Of a stretch of 64,000 bases of DNA, positions 36,525-49,900 are shown in pieces; position 1 is the stretch's first letter; each line of letters starts with the position of its first letter. The notes beneath the pieces were generated by a model. It was not told the origin of the DNA and made no database searches. It saw nothing but the letters and a program-made list of their open reading frames with translations. This stretch comes from Amanita rubescens. Taxonomy: Eukaryota > Basidiomycota > Agaricomycetes > Agaricales > Amanitaceae. The DNA lies in contig WION01000120.1 in assembly GCA_015039365.1 (NCBI GenBank), forward strand, positions 62,001 to 126,000, in the 5' to 3' direction. The position numbers were made by a program, and so were the translations under genes.

Positions 36525-38659
36525 TGGTATGTGCACCATTAATCTACCTGTAAGGCTTACTATGTTATATGTATGCAGCTCAAAGTTACCATAACTTGAT
36601 GGATCACTGTACTATGCAAACTTCAACACTTGAAGTTTGCTGACAATAACTATGTTTTCCCTCTGTGTACCAATAGCTCAAATTACATTGTCTTCTTGAT
36701 AAATCTTGTGATATTCATCCAAGGCTGTTTTCCTCCCACTATGTGTGGGATTGTAAAATATAATTTGTGTTTGTATATTTTTAACCTTACAGATGGCAGA
36801 TACTTAGTTAGACCGAGACAAAGAGGCCATGGACTCAACATTGACAGTTCATTATGGTCCTTAGAGGTTATCTTTTGATTATTATCGCGGAAATACTTGC
36901 GAGTAACTGAAGGGGGGCCAAACCATCAGAATACTTAATAACGAGCAAAGCCATGACTGTCAAAGATATCTATTTTCAGTATATTGAGACTCGTGAAAGA
37001 CAAGATTCAGACGTACCGCAGAGTCCGCTGTCAATAGATATTTAAAGCACCCTTCCAATCAAACTAGGATTGTGGAATAAGTAAGTGGTGAGCCAACCAT
37101 TGTAATAAACTCACACGAACATCTCCGGAGTCAATGAACGCCAAGTTGATGAAAAAGCCGAGCGGGATAGATCATAGACAGCCAAATCAGAGATATTGCG
37201 ACGTAACTCCCCAACCATTATCAGTAATGGGGAGGGAGAGGAGGCAGCTGAGGCGGGGCTAGAGCAATTCTCCGCCAAGTACGGTCTCCTGGTTCTCGAA
37301 GGTTTGATGAGGACGTGGAGGGCCCCAATATTGCTACCATGCTACACGAGCTCATAATGTTGGCTCACGACGATCCGGTATGGAAGGAAGAGCTTAGAAG
37401 ATACTTGCAAGAAGAGGAGAAAGAGAAAAAACAGATACAGAAGGAGCGTGCGGTGAGATTGGCTCACTGGCGGGAAGACGTGGCTGTTTAGCCCGCACCT
37501 CGAGATCCAGTTAACAATCTCCTGTGCCCATTCTTCGCGCTCAGGGCAATCGAACTGGCCTGTCGTGTAGTAATGAATTTGGGGCATATGCACCCTCTCG
37601 CCCCAGATCGATTATATCTCTTGACGAGGAAAAAAGATGGCTTAGCCTCATAAACCTTTCAATGCACGCTCCGAGGTCAACCACCAGTGTTGTCCTGACT
37701 CATAATGTATGCCAGGGCCAGGGAATTCCGTTTCTAGTGCTAATTGTCGGACGTGACCTAGGACGCATCAACCGAGGGATGTATCAAATCAACCTCAGGC
37801 TGGCCCAAGGAGAGAAGGAGCAACTTAGGGACAGTCGGGCCGGGCCTGGGGTCGGGTCCATTTCCGTTCCTTTGCCTTCCATAATTCTTTCGTCTATCGC
37901 GATTCGCACGTTGCGAAGACGTTTTCAACACTTCGATCAGGTTTGGAAGGCGAACGGTCCCTCTCGTTGTTACACGTTACACCCTTAGTCCTCTTTATAT
38001 CGTCGTTTTCTCCCCCTCGCCTGTGTCTCGTCTCCGGTCGATCACCCCATCAGCAGCTTTTACAAGAACCTGAAAAACAAGGAGAAGGGAGCAGAGCGAA
38101 AGCCCTGGCGGTTTCGCAGACAGTCGAAGAAATATCGGCGCGAGAGTGCAGAGACACTGGCTAACTCGAGACAGTGACATGGTGTCCATGGTGTCCATGA
38201 GAGAGTGGATCGTGGCCTCCTCATCCCAATTCTCGAGCAACTCACTGCGTGTTGAGTCATTTAAACTACCAGATTTACTTCATAATGCATTTTTGACAGC
38301 GCATTAAACAACTGCCCAAAGCGGCCTCAGCCTTACATGAAAAAGACGTCGATAAGTCGAGACCAACAGACGAAGACGAAGCAGAGGCTGGTTCTGCGTC
38401 CCAAACACCTGGTCAAACAACTTGAAGGTAACTACGACCGCCCCCTCACGGCGAAAACGATCGTTGTCGTCGCCTCAAGCCTTCTGGTGTCTGCGATCGC
38501 CAATTGCGCTAAATGGGATCTTTTTTATATTAAATACAATTATTTCTATGTGCTACGTCTCCCTGTTTGCAATCGTGGCTTGGATCCGGCCTGATCCAAT
38601 TCCCTATCATCTATATATTATCTTGAAGTGAAATTAACTTTGAATGCTCGCTCACGCGG
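36525..38659. other. Intergenic, only unrecognised ORF fragments
   Basis: CpG becomes common again near 36880, marking the end of the CpG-poor GTPase unit. A plus-strand frame at about 37295-37490 encodes a charged helical end (VWKEELRRYLQEEEKEKKQ, AHWREDVAV, stop). Frames at about 38030-38170 (SFYKNLKNKEKGAERKPW) and 38300-38430 (AALHEKDVDK-like, acidic) could be exons of an unknown gene. I do not recognise them and cannot join them. Confidence 0.35.
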
Positions 38660-41600
38660 TCACGGATTGGCTTCAATGACACGACGTGAAACTACTTTTT
38701 CATGCCCGGCCGCTGCATCGTGGATCGTCCTGACACCAGCAGCCCTCATCAGATTGGCGTAATTCCGGAGAAAACCTTTCACACTGTGCATGTCTCCAAT
38801 GTCTTGCGGATCGTTGATAAGGGTAGAGGCAGAATGCCATACCCAAGGATCGGAATCAGGGTTGTCGACATTTAGGAATACTGGTTTCTGGTTTTCGTTC
38901 TTGATGACAGCAATATTTTTTTTTGCGTTCTCGTTCAACCAGTTGTAGGTCGCTTTGAGGTCCGAAAGCAATACCGAACGGTGACCATGCTTTTTACCAA
39001 GCTCAGCGAGGGCTCTAAGATGTTTCACCTTTTTTAAATTAATGAGAGGCGGTAGCGACAAACGAAAGAATGATGCTTACCACTTCTTTTCCAGTTGGCT
39101 TGCCAAAATTTCGATAAGTGCCGCACAAAGTGGGATTGGGTTGGGGTTCGACACAACCTCTTTGGCTCCAACATATAGCTTCGTAATCGGCAAGAGTAAT
39201 TTTGCTCGGTGAGAGTATATCATGTTGCATGTATTTCCTTATGTCCATCCCCTCATAACCCTCCCGGCCGGCAGAGCCTCTGGGAATAAACTTGAGTAGG
39301 TCCAGTTCACGGCATAGATCAACGTCGCTTGGATTGAGGGAAAGCTTGTTGAAATATTCATATAATACTTCACTCCTCCTACGTTTGTTCCCGTCGCCCG
39401 GTCTGTCCTCGCTATCTTCGTCTTCGTTATCACCGTCTTTGTCTTTGTCTTCGTCATCGCCGTCTTCATCTTCGTCTTCGTCATCTTCATCTTCGCCTTC
39501 ACCAATGCCTTCGTCTTCATCAACTGCACTCACCCATTCTAAGAGCATATTTTCGTCGTCATCGTTATCTTCGTCATCATCATCCTCGTCATCACCGTCA
39601 CCATCGTCTTCATCTTCGTCATCACCAATGTCTTCGTCGTCTTCGTCTTCATCAAATGCATTCGCACATTCAATGAACATGGTAAGATTAAGTCGATGCG
39701 TCAGATTCAAGCCATACTTTCTCAACGGCTCCGCAACGTCTTGGAAGCCGTTATGCAGGAGACGCTCGGGAGTCACTCTAAAAGCTGCTAAAAAGAGTTC
39801 ATGGCGTTCGAATAAGCTGTCGGCTGGGCTAAGAACCCCTTCTTCATTTGGTAATAATAGTGAATACCCGGTGACCCTCTCAAGATTCAGAAAGCAGGTT
39901 ATGAATTGCTTGTACTCCACTTCATGGGCCGGTGAATAGAGAATAGTGCCATGTGAAATACACAGAAGCTCGGTGATGTCTTTCGCACTACACCCTTCTT
40001 TCTTGATACCCTGCATCCCGATCTCCCAGCTGATGACTGGATAATCGGTAAAAGGCAACAGAACGTGAGATGGCATAGAAACGGGAAGGACGATAGCGTC
40101 GTCCAGGGCGCCAAGGTGAGAGGACTTGGCACGTTGTTGAACGGACCAGACAGGCAGCTTACGAGCGACATCCGTCAAGTTCGGTGGCGTGGAACTGAAG
40201 TTTAGCCGAACCCAGCGGCCAAGCTCTTCGTGATCGCTTGATCTGAGGCTCAAGACCCCCCCGAGCCCTCTCGCCTCGTCTTTCCGCATGTACGCCAAGA
40301 AGCTTTCATAGATCGCCAACCCTTCCTTCACCTCTGTGATAAGCGAGGCATATTTTCTAAGGATGATTATCATTCCAAGTTTCTGAAGGATACTATAGTC
40401 AAAGTCTTCTCCACTTCTTTCTGCATCGACGATTGAAACAGAAAGCTCGGAGATGCCTCTCGAAGAGATGAAGTAGTGTGGATCCAATGTTGGAATTAAA
40501 GGAATATGCGAGATCATCTTTGGCGCAATGTCCAGCTTAGCGTCCCAGAAAGAAGTGATCCATACGCGGTCCGCTTCAGCCCCAAGAAATTCCGATGCCG
40601 GCTTGATGCGTTCCTGTACGAATTCTACCATTCCCGCTTCACCTAGATGCGATACATTCACCCCGAGTTTCAGGAGGCCCTTGGGTACGTCGAAATCCCT
40701 GTGTACGAGACGATTGGCCGGGAAGATTGTATAGGCAGCGGCTAGTTTTGGCTCTACCACGTAATTGGTCTTGCTATATGACATTTGGATCTTCGCCCAG
40801 GAACCGTCCTCGAGTGGGATCAGTGAAAGCCCATCCAACGATACTGCGCCGCGTGATAGGTACCACAATAGGGTATTGATTTCATGCATGCTCATCCATT
40901 GGTTGGGTGGATTGGTATGCTCTAAAAGCGTTCGGACGAACGCGGCATCCAGCGAACATAACTGCGCCTTCACAGCGTATTCGAACAAATGGCTGGGTAG
41001 CACCGATATTTTCAAAGGTCGAGTGGTAGATAGGACTTTAGACAGGGAGGCCTTGAGTGCTTTGAATTTATCTGCAGTTTCAGAATACAATATAACCTCG
41101 CCCGGGTTTAGAAAAGTTTTATCATGGTATTTACTGGCGAAAACGCGTCTTGAAGTCTTCTTGAGGATATCGGAACTCCAAAAGGCATTCATAAAGATCT
41201 GGCTCGGAACATTAGCATCCCGGCTTTGTGTCCCAGGCCACCACAGAATATTGGAGCCCTGAACCTGCAGTAACCTTTCAAGCAAGCCAAGGTATAGCCG
41301 CGGAATTTCGGACGACAACAACCATAGGTTATATTGTGATTCTATCCCGGTCCGGTCATTGTTGATGCGTATGTTTCGCCTCTCCTGTTCTAGGATCAGC
41401 GGAGCAGAAATGTGAGCTGGAATATTTGTGGTGATGGGCAGGGGTAAAGCACAAAACAAGTTGTATTTCGACTTCTGAACTAGGTCACAATCCAGTTTTG
41501 CAGCAACACGCATCGGTAAAAGATGGTGCATGTCGTATCTGTCTGCAAGCTCCGCCTTGAAAGCGTCCGGGATGTTGACGTCCATCGTGACGATAAGCCA

Positions 41601-44600
41601 TTTGGGTAATCGAAGGTTCCCTGATTTAAAAGTCACCGTTTCAGATTTGAGTGAATCGTCGGGTGTAAAATCGTCAGATATTCTGGTGCTTTCGATGACG
41701 CGGAGAGCTTTAAAATCGTCCCTCTGCCGTTTTTGCACCTCGATACGATTGAGCCCCGTGAACAGAAGTGATTTGTACGCCACTTTATCGAACTCTCCAA
41801 TAAACATCTCCTCGACCTTTTCTATGCTCCAGAGAATTGGTAATATAGGATCATGGCTTGAATGCGATTCATTCCTAAGCGGCAGCCTGAACAATGTCTG
41901 GGAAATGGTTAGCACAGCGGAAGTCCTTAAAGGGATGATGGTACTAACCCCTTGGTACGATTCTGTGGAGAAAATATCAAAACCAAATAGTCCGTTCAAT
42001 GGCTTAAGATGATCGGCATAAAATCTGAAGCGGGAATCAAAATGGGAAAAACGATCCCTTAACAACTCTTACTTTTTCACACTTTGTAAGGGTAGAAGAA
42101 GCGAATGTCTCCCGCAGAATGATAAGTTGCGCTCTGAAGGGCTCATGAAAAGGACGTGACCCCCCGAAACAACCATGACAAACTGGGTAGGGTATATTAG
42201 CCTTCGGTATATCTGCCACGCCGCTTCGTACCTCCGTAAAGTGAAACATTGAGAGTGCACCTAGTCCAAAGTGACCTATTACACTGGTCCTCCCCCTTTT
42301 TCCGCCAATACCTGTCTGCAATATTCCTCTGAAATCTTTCGGAGAAAAGATTCCGTCGTTGTGTACAACCAGTGATGCACCCTGAAAAACCGCTAGTCCT
42401 TGCGACAGAAGATGCTCGCTTGGGCCTTCCTGATCATCTATAAGAATGCTAAATCGTTTAGCACCTGCGTCTGATGCATTGGCAATGAACTCCGTGAAGA
42501 ATTGAGTCGGTTCATATTGCCTCAAAGTGTTGCGAATGATGGTGATAGGCTTTCCTCCCAAGTCGACGCTACCCTCCACATCGTCTAGCAACGTTGGTTT
42601 TATTCCAATCTTCTCCGCAAGTTTTTCGCTGATAAGATGATGAGCGGTGTTCATCCTTCCGCCGTCAAAGTTAATCCCCCCTCTTTGATAACAAACACCA
42701 GCAGGCAAAGGCACGAGGTCACCGGTGTCTATCGGAATCAACAGAGAGGCCCGCTCTTCGTCAGTCATGGAGTCAGGTAACGTTTCCAATAATTGCACTG
42801 CTTGCTCGACAACAGTTAGATCCGTTGTTGGTTTTTCGCGCAATCCACGTAGCTCGCTTGTGATCACCGGTATCGAAGGCCTGATTAGATTGTCAAATGA
42901 ATCCGTTTCTCATTGCAAAAGAAACGTACCGCTCATGACACCCCATCTTCAGCAAGAACAAGAATACTTGTCCCTCTGCCTGCGAGAAGCTGATCTCATA
43001 GAAGTAGCCTGCGCTTGGATTATTAACAAACACGGAACGAGAGGGTGACACTAATGTGCCAGACTCTGTAGGCACCCACGGCCGTCCAGCGATAACGGAT
43101 TGGAGTGCTTTCAGATCTGCATCTTGGAGCTGGCGAATTGCTAGCTCTTTTATAATCTCGCGAATTTTGCGGTATTGCACGGCAGAACTCGGACGTCCCA
43201 GAACACGATCTAATTGGTTCAAAAGAACGTCGAAAGGAAGAGGCTTGTCCCAGTTTAATAGCGCCCGGAAAGAAGGTGTAATTGGAATAGTATGGTCGAG
43301 AGTGTTTAGGACTTCGTCGAACAAGTCAGTATCCCGTCGTTTGCTATTAATACAGTTGTTGGAGCTGACAAGACCAGCTCGTGTCGGTAACCAGCGCAAG
43401 GAGCGGTCGATAGAAAGATCGGCACAAACGAAGCTTGGGTGATTGACGAGAGAAAGTAAAGAACGTGCGACGGTGAGCGCGTCAACCGAGGTGTGATTTT
43501 CTGAGACGTATGAAATTCGTTCTTGCACAATGTCTAAAGACAAGGACGACTTCATCATTCCCATTTTCCGAAGGCCATCCAGTATTGTGCGATCGTAGTC
43601 GTCCTCCACAATTGGAATGAGCCTGCTGCTGGAAACCGCGGGGAAAAGATCTTTAAGCCGTGACTCAGGATCGACAACCTCCATCGGCGATTGCAAGCCG
43701 CCGTCTGATGAACGGATGAACTGTGTCTTTCGGAGCAATGATACGATGCTATCTGTCAACCGGTGTTTTCGTACGATGCGGGAGATGAACGAGGCTTGCA
43801 GATGCTTTGGTTGGGTAGAGAATTGACCGAGGGCAAGCAACAGGATGTCTTCATCCTTGAAAATGGGCAATTTAAGTGCCTTCCACAAAGAACACGATGG
43901 GTTGGTAATGCAGGACTTGTCTAAGAAATCGATCTTATCAATCAAAGGGACAAGCGACGTAGGCGAGATTCCCTTGATGTTAAGGCTGTCGATTGCACGC
44001 CACTTCACAGGTGCATTAAATTCGATTAGAGGTTGAGAGACGGGGAAAACTGGGAGTTGCTTCAACTTGGCCAAATTTTCGGTAGAAAGTGATTTGTAAG
44101 AAGCGGAAATATGGTCGAGCATAGACTTTGCTTCATCATTGCTAAGGGGCTGCAATGCCGCCAAGTCGATAGCCGCCAAGAAATGATTCATATCATTGGT
44201 TTCTTTGATTACTCCGTGATGATTTAGGAACTGAACCACCGTACTCAGAAGCACGGAGCTGAGAAAGGGAAGTCCCAGTTTCTCGAACGATGGAAGATCT
44301 GATGCCCGAAACACGGGAGACGAGAGAAGCTGCGGGCCTTTGGACGTCGGAATGAGACGAAGCACAGAGCTGGATTTGAGGAGCACCATTACCGAATCAC
44401 GGTGTTGCCATTTTTCTAACCACGTCCAAAACTTTGCCAATCGCTGCTTGCTGAGTGGTTGAGGCTCGCTTATCAAGTAAGCAACGACAGAAGGTGGAGA
44501 TAGCAGATCGATATTGGCCTGGGTCGCGCACTTTTCCCGTACTAACGCCGCCACTGCAGGTTGCAGCTGATCAAGAGGTATAGCATCGCCCGCTGATTCT

Positions 44601-46496
44601 CTGAACATATCGACTTCATCGGAGGTTAGGGCGATGTGGTATGAAGTTGCTGTTTTTCTGCTGCCGAGGGAGATATACGATCCACCTCGGAGAGTGGGGA
44701 AAAGGGGAAGGCCATATACGCTGCTAAGGTCCTTGTCCGAGAGGAAGTACTCGCATAGGATCTTCTTTTGGTTCTGAGACAAGCCGTCAAATCCCACAGG
44801 GACCAAGCTACGGTTCTTAATCTGGTCTCGAGCAGCGCGTGGAGTCAACTTGGTAATTGAGTCGTCAAGGAACTGCATGTGGGTTTGAGGCAGTTGAACC
44901 AATGTTAGACCAACCTGGGCCAAAGGAATAAGCACTTCTGAATGAACCAGGTCTTTAGCCACGACAAGGGAAGACTTCAAGTCAACATAAGTCGTCGTAT
45001 CCGTCTCAGATACTTTCGGCCAGATCGCTAAACCGGGTTGGGTTGCGAACTTCAACGTCGCTTGAAGAATATTCCGCCAGTATATGCCATCGCCAGACAA
45101 TATTGACGAACAGCATGGAGGCCAAGAACTGAAAATATCCTTGCATACAGCGTCCTCGGCCAAAGTTTTCAAAAGACAACTCCAAGCGTGGGGAATGTAG
45201 CAATCGAATAGCAGCCTATTCCATTTAACTAACACACTAAATAAATGCTTTCAACTTCAGGTTGCGATAAAAGAAGATGCATGCATACTCGTTTTCAGAT
45301 CCGGCTACAATTGCGGTCTCGTTTCCGTTGCGCAAGCCCTGTCTTGACGAAGTTACTGCAAACAATGCATGTATATGTACGGGGAAACCCGTCCTGGACG
45401 GGAGCGGCAAGAACGTGAAGAGGCGACCAGCGGTGTACCCGTCAGAAAACAATGGATAAGCGATGCGCACGTCAGGGCTTAACTTGTGTTTTTCGAATGT
45501 GCGATTCGTAGCATTGATAAACTTGCGACCCTTGCTGCTAACCTGAGCTGAGAGGCGGGACTTTGCCTCCTTTTCTGGATTCTGTGTCTGAATAATCCGC
45601 CAAGAAAACTTCTCGTTGCCGTTGGATAAGACCAAGTCGTAGATGGAAAGCGGAGAGTCTGTGCTTTGTCGTCCACTGATTTTCATCGATTTGGTCCATG
45701 TAGATAGGTGCGTCTTATTTGCGTCATGAACCTCCCATAATTCAATCGCCCTGAGATTATTGAGGAATAAAAGAGAAATGTTTAATTCTTCAGCGGCATA
45801 GTCCCTGATCATCTGGTCAAGCTCTTCCACGAGTACGATGCGGTCGCTGAGTTCACTTGGTGACGACCGAAGTGGTAATCTGATGACAGTTCCGGGGAAA
45901 GAGGAAGTCTCGAAGATATCAAAAAAATCAAAACATTCAGGATAGTCCGTTTCCATAAATTCTTGGTAGTCAATTCGTTCACCGCCGGAATTGATAGGAT
46001 CAAGAATGGCAAACGAGGTCCCGGAAAGGATCTGAGGTTCGTCGGTGATCTATATGTGTTTCAGAGTAGGTGGCGAGGAGCAGAATCGAGTGATGTACAT
46101 GATAACAAGCTCTGAACCCTAAGCCGTATTTGCCTATTTTACTACAGAAGAGGTTAGCGTTGGCTCAGCAAAACTAGACGATCTTATCTTACGAGGTATC
46201 TGCTCTTTTGGACGAGTCATGAATGGTTCGGATAGCCGTCCAATCCTCTTCGAGGAACTGAGAATCGTTGTATGCCATTAGCGCAGGGTCATCCCCCATG
46301 TCAAGAACAAAAATCTATCATGGGCATTGTTCAATGTATGTTTCATGAACGGTATAGCACAAACCTGCTTCGTGGCCCTTGCATCATCCGAATTCTGTAA
46401 CAATTCTCGAAAGATAGATGCAGAGAAGGGGTAATCATGGAGAATTGCTCTGATTGCAGGGACGGGACCAACAGTTTCATAGAAACTGCCGTTCAT
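38660..46496 (-). CDS. Sacsin-like double-ATPase protein, copy C (no BTB domain)
   Basis: Ten exons on the minus strand: 46496-46365, 46314-46193, 46141-46099, 46049-45289, 45236-42930, 42880-42232, 42182-42073, 42024-41949, 41897-39081, 39028-38660; 7386 nt, 2461 aa, frame intact. Exon 1 has the ATPase motif IFRELLQNSDDARATKQ. The second ATPase module is FTEFIANASDAGAKR, VHNDGIFS and GHFGLGALS. Introns occupy the same positions as in copies B and D. Two differences stand out. The acidic stretch before KRRRSE has grown to about 90 residues (39406-39663) with an internal partial repeat of the FIECANAFDEDE segment. The protein also stops soon after the RTIHDA segment, so the whole BTB-like domain is missing. 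The intron at 39080 has a normal GT donor where copies A and B have GC. It faces copy D head to head. Confidence 0.88.
39406..39663 (-). repeat. Expanded acidic (Asp/Glu) codon repeat in copy C
   Basis: GAC/GAT/GAA triplet-rich DNA encodes long Asp/Glu runs. Copies A and B have only about 8 acidic residues here. An internal second copy of the preceding segment (MLLEWVSAVDEDE beside MFIECANAFDEDE) shows expansion partly by local duplication. Confidence 0.85.
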
Positions 46497-46942
46497 GTTG
46501 CAAGCTGATGTTGTAAAGTGAAGCCTTCCACATATATGTACTACTTGGTAGGCTTCCCCTGGCGGCAATCACGGTGTCTGCGCCTTGCCATCGCCTCGAT
46601 GCATTTCGCCTGCCAAAGGCACTGACAGAAGCGTACCTGATCGTGTTGTTCAAACATACACAAACATTCGTTCAGGTATACCGAGTACTAAACCGACTTT
46701 TCCACCTACAGGTTGCCGGCATGCATAATGAAACAAGGCCTCTTTATAATGGATCCCTATTTTGTTGGGGGTTTTAGATTGAAAGCTGTGCGATCCCCAG
46801 TTCAGTCTCGCGGCCGGATGTTATAATTATCAGAGTTTGATGACTTGTTTCCCGTTTTGCATATAATGGCTGACAGCGGTGATGTAGTGAATACCATGGC
46901 ATATACGCATGGAATACCCTTTTTCCAACTTCAGCCTACACA
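46497..46942. promoter_or_regulatory. Shared divergent promoter region of copies C and D
   Basis: 446 bp separate the start codons of copy C (minus) and copy D (plus). No gene lies between them. A bidirectional promoter is inferred from the geometry only. Confidence 0.5.
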
Positions 46943-49900
46943 ATGAACAGCGGTTTTGGTGAAAGCGTCAGTCCAGTCGCTGCAATCCAAGCGATCCTGC
47001 ATGACTACCCCTTCTCTGCGAGTATCCTTCGAGAATTGCTGCAGAACTCAGATGATGCAAGAGCTACGAAGCAGGTCTGTGCTACACCGCCCAGGAGGCA
47101 TCCGTTTATCTTGAAAGCCATAGATTTTCGTTCTCGACATGGGAAAAGACCCTGCATTAATAGCGTATAATGATTCTCAGTTTCAGGAAGAAGATTGGAA
47201 AGCGATCCAAACCATCCACAAGTCGTCCAAGAGAGAAGATACCTCGTACGATCTTTGACTTCCGCGTTCGGCTATTGTTAACTTCGACTTTTTCAGTAAA
47301 ATAGGCAAATACGGCGTAGGCTTCAGAGCTTGTTATCATGTACGTCGGTCAAAAGTTTTGCTCGTCATCACCTACTCTGAAACGCATCTAGGTCACGGAC
47401 AAACCTCAAATCCTTTCCGGGTCATCGTTTGCTATTCTCGACCCAATCAGTTCCGGCGGCACGAAAATTGACTATGATAGCTTCAAAAAAATTTCAGACC
47501 ATCGCAAACATTTTGATTTTTTCCCCAACTTGTCCGCATCTTCTTCTTTTCCCGGAACCATCATAAGATTACCACTTCGGTCAGCGTCGAGCGAACTGAG
47601 CAAGCGCGTCGTACGCGTATCAGAGCTCGATCAGATGATCAAGGATTATATCACCCAAGAGTTGAACATTTCTCTCCTCTTCCTCGATAACCTCAGAACC
47701 ATCGAAATTTGGAAAGTTCAAGGCACTAACAAAACGTGCTTAGCTAGGTGGACCAAATCCGAGAAGAAGACCAAACGTCAAAGCAAAGAATCATCTCTTT
47801 TCTTTTACGATTCAGTCCTGTCTGATGGCCGCGCAGACTTCTCTTGGCGGATTGTTCAGACCCAGAATGCAGCAGATGATGCCAGGTCTCATCTCGCGAA
47901 AAAGTTTGGCGGTGACACTGTGAATCACGTATTCGAAAGACACAAATTAAGCCCTGGCGTCCGCATTGCCCATCCACTCTTTACTGATGAGAACATCTCT
48001 GGTCGCCTCTTCACGTTCTTGCCGCTCCCGTCCAAGACGGGTTTTCCTGTGCATATACATGCGTTATTCGCATTAACATCATCAAGACAAGGCTTGCGCA
48101 ACCGATACGAGACAGGGATTGTAGCCGGATCTGACAACGAGTGCGCATGCATCTTACTTTTACCGCCATCTGGAGCTGAAAGCTTTTATTAAGCGTGTTA
48201 ATTAAATGGAATAGTCTGTTGTTCGATTACTATATTCCCCAAGCTTGGAGCCATCTTCTGAAAACTTTGGCCGAAGATGCTGCGTGCAAAGATATTATCA
48301 GATCTTGGCCTCCCTATTGCTTGTCAATAATGGCTGGCGATGGCCTGTATTGGCAAAATATCCTCCAGGCGACGTTGAATTTTGCCATCAGATCAGGTTT
48401 AGCGATTTGGCCGAAAGTATCCGATACGAATACAACAAGATATGTCGATCTGACGTCTTCCCTTGTCGTCGCTACAGGCGAGCTTGATCCGGATGTACTT
48501 ATTGCTTTGTCCCGGGTTGGTCTAACGTTGGTTCAACTGCCTAAAACCCATATACAGTTCCTCGACGACTCTATTACCAAGTTGACTCCGCATGTTGCCC
48601 GGGACCAAATCAGGCGTCGTAGCCTGGGATTCAACGATTTGTCTCAGGACCAAAAGAGGAAGCTATGTGACTACTTTCTCTCGGACAAGGACTTTAGCAG
48701 CATATATGGCCTCCCCCTTTTCCCCACCATCGACGGACCGTATGTTTCTCTTGATAAGAGGGGAGCAACGAATCGACGCTACATCGCCCTAGCGACTGAT
48801 GAGGTTGATGTGTTCAGAACATTAGCGGGCGATGCTATATCTCTAGATGATTCGCCACGCGAAGTGGCGGCGTTGGTACGGGAGAAGGGGATGACTCAGG
48901 CCAATATCGATCTCCTTTCCCCACCATCTGTCGTTGCTTACTTGTTACGTGAGCTTTCACCGCTCAGCGACCAGCGATTGGCGAAGTTTTGGACTTGGCT
49001 GGAGAAATGGCAACAACGTGATCAAGTAATGGCACTCCTAAAATCCAACACCGTGCTTCATCTCGTCCCGACGTCGAAAGGCCCGCAGCTTGTCTCATCT
49101 CCTTCCTTTCTGGCCCCATGTAATCAGCTATTTGAGAAGCTAGGACTTGCCTTCGTCAGCTCTATACTTCCGAGTACAGTGGTTCAGTTTCTGAATAACC
49201 ACGGGGTTGTTAAAGATACTCATGATATGAACCATTTTTTGGCGGCTATCAAATTGGCTGCGTTGCGGCCTCTCAGCGATGGTGAACCAAAGTCGGTGTT
49301 TGACCACATCTCGACTTATTACAGGTCCCTTTCTAGTGACAACTTGGTCAAGTTGAAGAAGCTCCCCGTCTTTCCCGTCTTGAATCGGAACGTGCAGGCT
49401 CCAGTTAAACATGATAGTTCTGTGAAGTGGCAAGCCATCCACGGCCTTAACGTCAAGGGGATCTCGCCCATGTCACTTATTCCTTTGACAGACGACATAA
49501 ACTTCCTTGACAAATCCTGCTTTAGCGACCCCTCAAGCTCTTTGATCAAGGCACAACAAATACCCATCCTTAGCGACGAAGATGTCTTGTTACTAGCCCT
49601 CAGTCAATTCTCTTCACAGCCAAAGCCCCTTCAAGCTTCATTCATCTCCTACATCAGACAGAATCACAGGTGGACAAAGAACATTTTATCAGTCCTTCAA
49701 GAGACACGGTTCATCCGGTCATCCAACGGTGCCTTACAATCACCAATCGACGTCATTGATCCCAACTCAGGGCTTAAAAGTCTTTTTCTTGCGGCTTCCC
49801 GCAGCCAGCTCATTCCAATTATAGAGGACAACCACGACCGTCAGATACTTGATGATCTTCGGAATCTGGAGATGATAAAGGCATCCTTGTCTTCGGATAT

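Noticed and set aside
39292..39939. Plus-strand 215-codon Ser-rich ORF
   Set aside because: It is the complement of the Asp/Glu codon repeat of copy C; poly-Ser is expected from reading GAC/GAA triplets in antisense.
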